DNA of 64,000 nucleotides from Afifella sp. IM 167 (lineage in GTDB: Bacteria > Pseudomonadota > Alphaproteobacteria > Rhizobiales > Afifellaceae): contig NZ_NSLC01000002.1 in assembly GCF_020144925.1 (NCBI RefSeq), positions 310,001 through 374,000 on the forward strand, written 5' to 3'. The notes under the pieces were generated by a model. The model saw nothing but the letters and a program-made list of their open reading frames with translations, did no database searches and had not been told where the DNA came from. Each line of letters begins with the position of its first letter. Position 1 is the stretch's first letter. Both the position numbers and the translations under genes were made by a program. Positions 61,012 through 64,000 of the stretch are shown in pieces.

Positions 61012-61566
61012 ATGACCAGGATTTCCTTCTCAAAGCCCCTGCGGCTTGCCGAGATTCCGCAGGCCGGCCGCGAACTCCATGCCGAGGCGAGCCCGCCCGA
61101 GCTCCTGAAGATCGCCGACCAGCTCGGCGTGCCGTCCGTGGAGAGCCTCGCCGCCGAGCTTTTCATCAAGCCGATGGCGGGCGACAATTACCGGCTCGCC
61201 GGGCGCATCACGGGTGAGGCCACCCGCAGCTGCGTCGTCACGCTCGCCCCCGTGGCCGAAACGATCGACGAGGAGATCGCCGTCACGCTGCGCCCGGGCA
61301 GGCCGGACGAGAAATCGGGCAGGGCCGAGCCCGGCGAGCGCGCCTCGCGCCGGGCGGTCGAAATCTCCGTGGACAGCGAGGAGGATGCCGAGCCCTATTT
61401 CGGCAACGAGGTCGACATCGGCGATCTGCTCGTCCAGTACGTGGCTCTCGGCCTCGATCCGTATCCGCGGGCCGAGGGCGCTGCCTTCGGCGAGCGAATC
61501 GAGGACACGTCGGAGCGTCAGTCGCCCTTTGCCGCGCTCGAGGCGCTCAAGGGTCGGCGCAACTGA
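61012..61566 (+). CDS. DUF177 (YceD-like) protein
   Basis: A 184-residue soluble protein. YceD-type features include TRSCVVTLAPVAETIDEEIA, the paired VDIGDLLVQYVALGLDPYPR, and a C-terminal FAALEALKGRRN. In plants and bacteria YceD takes part in 23S rRNA maturation or ribosome work, and in many bacteria it precedes rpmF and plsX. Here rpmF is absent and plsX follows after 90 bases. The start is ATG 61012. Confidence 0.88.
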   Translation: MTRISFSKPLRLAEIPQAGRELHAEASPPELLKIADQLGVPSVESLAAELFIKPMAGDNYRLAGRITGEATRSCVVTLAPVAETIDEEIAVTLRPGRPDEKSGRAEPGERASRRAVEISVDSEEDAEPYFGNEVDIGDLLVQYVALGLDPYPRAEGAAFGERIEDTSERQSPFAALEALKGRRN

Positions 61567-61656
61567 CGCAGCCCTCGACCATTTCCTCCAAACGGCTTGT
61601 CATCGAGAGGCGAGTGAGTATTGTCCCGCGGCCCGCGAAACGACCACAATAAGGCG

Positions 61657-62724
61657 ATGCCCACACCGATTACCATTTCCCTCGATGCAATGGGCGGCGA
61701 CGCCGGGCCGGGGATGGTGATCCCGGGAGCTGCCGTTGCGCTCAAGCGCCGGCCGGATCTTTCCTTCATCCTCTATGGACAGGAAAGCGAGGTGAAGCCT
61801 CTGCTCGATCGCTATCCGGAAGTGGCGCAGCGCTCCAGGTTCGTGCATTGCGAAGTGGCGGTCCGTATGGACGACAAGCCGAGCCAGGCGCTGCGCGTCG
61901 GCCGCTGGAAGTCCTCCATGTGGCGCTCCATCCAGGCCGTGCGCGACGGCGAGGCGGCGATCGCCGTATCGGCCGGCAACACCGGCGCGCTGATGGCGAT
62001 GTCGAAATTCTGCCTGAAGACGCTGCCGGGAATCGAGCGCCCCGCCATTGCGGCCATGTGGCCCACTCTGCGCGGCGAAAGCATCGTCCTCGATGTCGGC
62101 GCGACGATCGGCTCCGATGCCAAAATGCTCGTCCAGTTCGCCGTCATGGGCGCGGCGATGGCCCGCGCGCTCTTCGGCCTCGACCGGCCGACCGTCGGCC
62201 TCCTCAACATCGGCGCCGAGGAGGTGAAGGGCGTGGAGGAAGTGCGCGAGGCCGGTGCCATCCTGCGCGAGCTCGACCATCCGAATTTCCATTATCACGG
62301 CTTTGTGGAGGGCGACGATCTCGGCAAGGGCACCGTGGACGTCGTCGTCACGGAAGGCTTTGCCGGCAACATCGCGCTGAAGACCGCCGAGGGCACGGCC
62401 CGTCAGATTTCCGAATATCTCCGCGCTGCGATGAGTCGCACGCTCGCCGCCAAGATCGGCTATTTCTTCGCGCGCTCCGCCTTCCAGCGCCTGCGCGAGA
62501 AGATGGATCCGCGCAAGGTCAATGGCGGCCTCTTCCTCGGCCTCAATGGCCTTGTGGTGAAGAGCCACGGCGGCACCGATGCGGAGGGTTTTGCAAGTGC
62601 GGTCGAGCTCGGCCGCGACATGGTGCTCGGCGACCTCACGCGGCAGATCGCCGCCGATCTCCGCCTGAGTTTCGGCAGCGACGAAGACAGGGCGGCGGAA
62701 GGGACACAGGTGGCGCCGGCATGA
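61657..62724 (+). CDS. plsX: Phosphate acyltransferase PlsX
   Basis: A 355-residue enzyme that makes acyl-phosphate from acyl-ACP for phospholipid synthesis. The N-terminus [20 protein letters not shown] is diagnostic, with [19 protein letters not shown]-type sequence and [19 protein letters not shown] further on. Start at ATG 61657, but an in-frame TTG at 61621 with a GAGGCGAG site would add 12 residues. It overlaps fabH by four bases (ATGA), so lipid and fatty acid starts are co-expressed. Confidence 0.95.
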   Translation: MPTPITISLDAMGGDAGPGMVIPGAAVALKRRPDLSFILYGQESEVKPLLDRYPEVAQRSRFVHCEVAVRMDDKPSQALRVGRWKSSMWRSIQAVRDGEAAIAVSAGNTGALMAMSKFCLKTLPGIERPAIAAMWPTLRGESIVLDVGATIGSDAKMLVQFAVMGAAMARALFGLDRPTVGLLNIGAEEVKGVEEVREAGAILRELDHPNFHYHGFVEGDDLGKGTVDVVVTEGFAGNIALKTAEGTARQISEYLRAAMSRTLAAKIGYFFARSAFQRLREKMDPRKVNGGLFLGLNGLVVKSHGGTDAEGFASAVELGRDMVLGDLTRQIAADLRLSFGSDEDRAAEGTQVAPA

Positions 62725-63683
62725 TGAAATCGGTGGTAACGGGCATCGGTAGCCATCTCCCCGAAAGGATCCTGACAAACCGCGAACTGGAAAGCATCGT
62801 CGCCACTTCGGACGAATGGATCGTCCAGCGAACCGGCATTTCCGAGCGGCGCATCGCCGCGGAAGGCGAGATGACCTCGGACCTCGCCGTGAAGGCGGCC
62901 GAGAAGGCGCTCGCCGATGCCGGCATGACCTCGGCCGACATCGACATGATCGTGCTGGCCACCTCCACCCCTGACCAGACCTTCCCGGCGACCGCCTGCA
63001 CCGTGCAGGACCGGCTCGGCATGCACCACGGCTACGCCTTCGACCTGCAAGCGGTCTGCTCCGGCTTCATCTTCGCCCTGGCGACCGCCGACGCGCATCT
63101 GAAGGCCGGTCTCGCCAGGCGCGCGCTCGTGATCGGGGCGGAGACCTTCTCGCGCATCCTGGACTGGAACGACCGCACCACCTGCGTCCTCTTCGGCGAT
63201 GGCGCCGGCGCCGTCGTTCTGGAAGCGCAGGAAGGGGAGGGCGCGCGGGGCGTGCTCTCCTGTCACCTGCGCTCCGACGGCATCCACCGCGACAAGCTCT
63301 ATGTCGATGGCGGGCCGAGTTCGACGCAGACGGTCGGCCATCTGAAGATGGAGGGCCGCGAGGTCTACAAGCATGCCGTCGCCACCATCGCCGACGTGAT
63401 CGAGGATGCCTTCGCCGCCACCGGCGAGAGCGCTGAGACGATCGACTGGTTCGTCCCGCACCAGGCCAACAAGCGGATCATCGATGCGAGCGCCAAACGG
63501 CTCGGCATCGCGCCACAGAAGGTGGTGACGACGGTCGAGCGTCACGGCAACACATCGGCCGCCTCCATCCCGCTGGCGCTGGATGTCGCCGTGCGCGACG
63601 GAAGGATCGGCAAGGGCGATCTCGTCCTGCTGGAAGCGATGGGCGGCGGCTTCACCTGGGGCTCCATCCTGGTGCGCTGGTAG
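62721..63683 (+). CDS. fabH: 3-oxoacyl-ACP synthase III
   Basis: A 320-residue thiolase-fold enzyme that starts fatty acid synthesis by condensing acetyl-CoA with malonyl-ACP. The catalytic triad is C113 in [12 protein letters not shown]247 in [13 protein letters not shown] and N277 in [13 protein letters not shown]. Length is standard. The start ATG 62721 overlaps the plsX stop; a second ATG follows at 62724. Good match to alphaproteobacterial FabH. Confidence 0.97.
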   Translation: MMKSVVTGIGSHLPERILTNRELESIVATSDEWIVQRTGISERRIAAEGEMTSDLAVKAAEKALADAGMTSADIDMIVLATSTPDQTFPATACTVQDRLGMHHGYAFDLQAVCSGFIFALATADAHLKAGLARRALVIGAETFSRILDWNDRTTCVLFGDGAGAVVLEAQEGEGARGVLSCHLRSDGIHRDKLYVDGGPSSTQTVGHLKMEGREVYKHAVATIADVIEDAFAATGESAETIDWFVPHQANKRIIDASAKRLGIAPQKVVTTVERHGNTSAASIPLALDVAVRDGRIGKGDLVLLEAMGGGFTWGSILVRW

Positions 63684-63754
63684 GTCCGCGCGCCGCAATG
63701 TTGACCTTATTCGGACAGGCGAATACCGTGCCCACAGATGCTGAGGAGGCCTGC

Positions 63755-64000
63755 GTGGAGGCAACTGAAACGCGCCCTGGCGGCCGTACGATAACTCGTG
63801 CGGACCTGGCGGAGGCAGTCTATCGTGAGCTCGGTCTTTCAAGGACGGAATCGGCCGCCATGGTCGAGATGGTCCTGGCCGAGATCTCCGACACGATCGT
63901 GGGCGGCGAGACCGTGAAGCTCTCCTCCTTCGGCTCCTTCTTGGTACGCAGCAAGGGCCAGAGGGTCGGGCGCAATCCGAAGACCGGCAAGGAAGTGCCG
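63755..64000 (+). CDS. ihfA: Integration host factor subunit alpha, 3' truncated by the window
   Basis: The first 82 residues of IHF-alpha, a DNA-bending architectural protein. Landmarks are [40 protein letters not shown] and the beta-arm start NPKTGKEVP, where the window ends. The start is GTG 63755, seven bases after GAGGAGG; an in-frame GTG at 63728 is possible. It follows fabH by 71 bases, a common rhizobial order. Confidence 0.94.
   Translation, partial: MEATETRPGGRTITRADLAEAVYRELGLSRTESAAMVEMVLAEISDTIVGGETVKLSSFGSFLVRSKGQRVGRNPKTGKEVP

Overview
The window is dense, high-GC chromosomal DNA from an alphaproteobacterium, most likely of the order Hyphomicrobiales (Rhizobiales). The evidence is a divK-pleD cell-cycle pair beside a DUF3572 gene and a zinc-ribbon dinB, a rhizobial-type phosphatidylcholine synthase, an IalB-family protein, a ubiquinol-cytochrome c chaperone, and the run bamE / chaperone / DUF177 / plsX / fabH / ihfA. 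Ectoine-degradation genes suggest a saline or osmotically variable habitat. The family cannot be fixed from sequence alone.

Layout. 0-5 kb: end of an AI-2E-family permease, a MarR regulator divergent from an MFS exporter fused to a universal-stress domain, and a secreted OmpA-like protein. 5-8.2 kb: a minus-strand run cysK, alaX, sseA, GNAT acetyltransferase. 8.5-12.2 kb: a plus-strand trio of cupin/JmjC-like protein, CelD-like acetyltransferase and Wzx-like flippase, probably acting on a surface polymer. 12.2-16.5 kb: YegP-like protein, dinB and a DUF3572 gene, then divergent divK and pleD. 16.5-21.7 kb: a two-gene RND efflux operon and tRNA-Lys. 21.7-33 kb: housekeeping genes glmU, glmS, a DUF502 gene, recG, sdhE and mfd. 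33-38 kb: a MerR-controlled heavy-metal CDF transporter, a DsbA-like protein, an orphan peptide-type binding protein, an IalB-family protein and a DUF1203 gene. 38-46.3 kb: mntH, hspQ, a lipid A acyltransferase, an AEC permease, a UbiH-like hydroxylase, pcs, terC and a quinone oxidoreductase.

46.4-57.5 kb is the main catabolic region: doeB divergent from doeD and doeA (ectoine to N-acetyl-diaminobutyrate to diaminobutyrate to aspartate semialdehyde), followed by a complete PotABCD-type ABC importer, an Hsp20 gene with an RpoH-like promoter, and an aldehyde dehydrogenase. Together these could form an import-and-degrade unit for ectoine or a related diamine; the link between transporter and pathway is inferred from proximity.

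57.7-59.3 kb is a small AT-rich islet holding a ParA-type ATPase and an unrecognised partner gene, on the 3' side of a tRNA-Ser. It is the clearest foreign segment and the best candidate for an undescribed system. 59.9-64 kb returns to core genes for outer-membrane assembly, the cytochrome bc1 chaperone and fatty-acid/phospholipid initiation, and is cut by the window end inside ihfA. I saw no rRNA genes, CRISPR arrays, complete insertion sequences or prophage.
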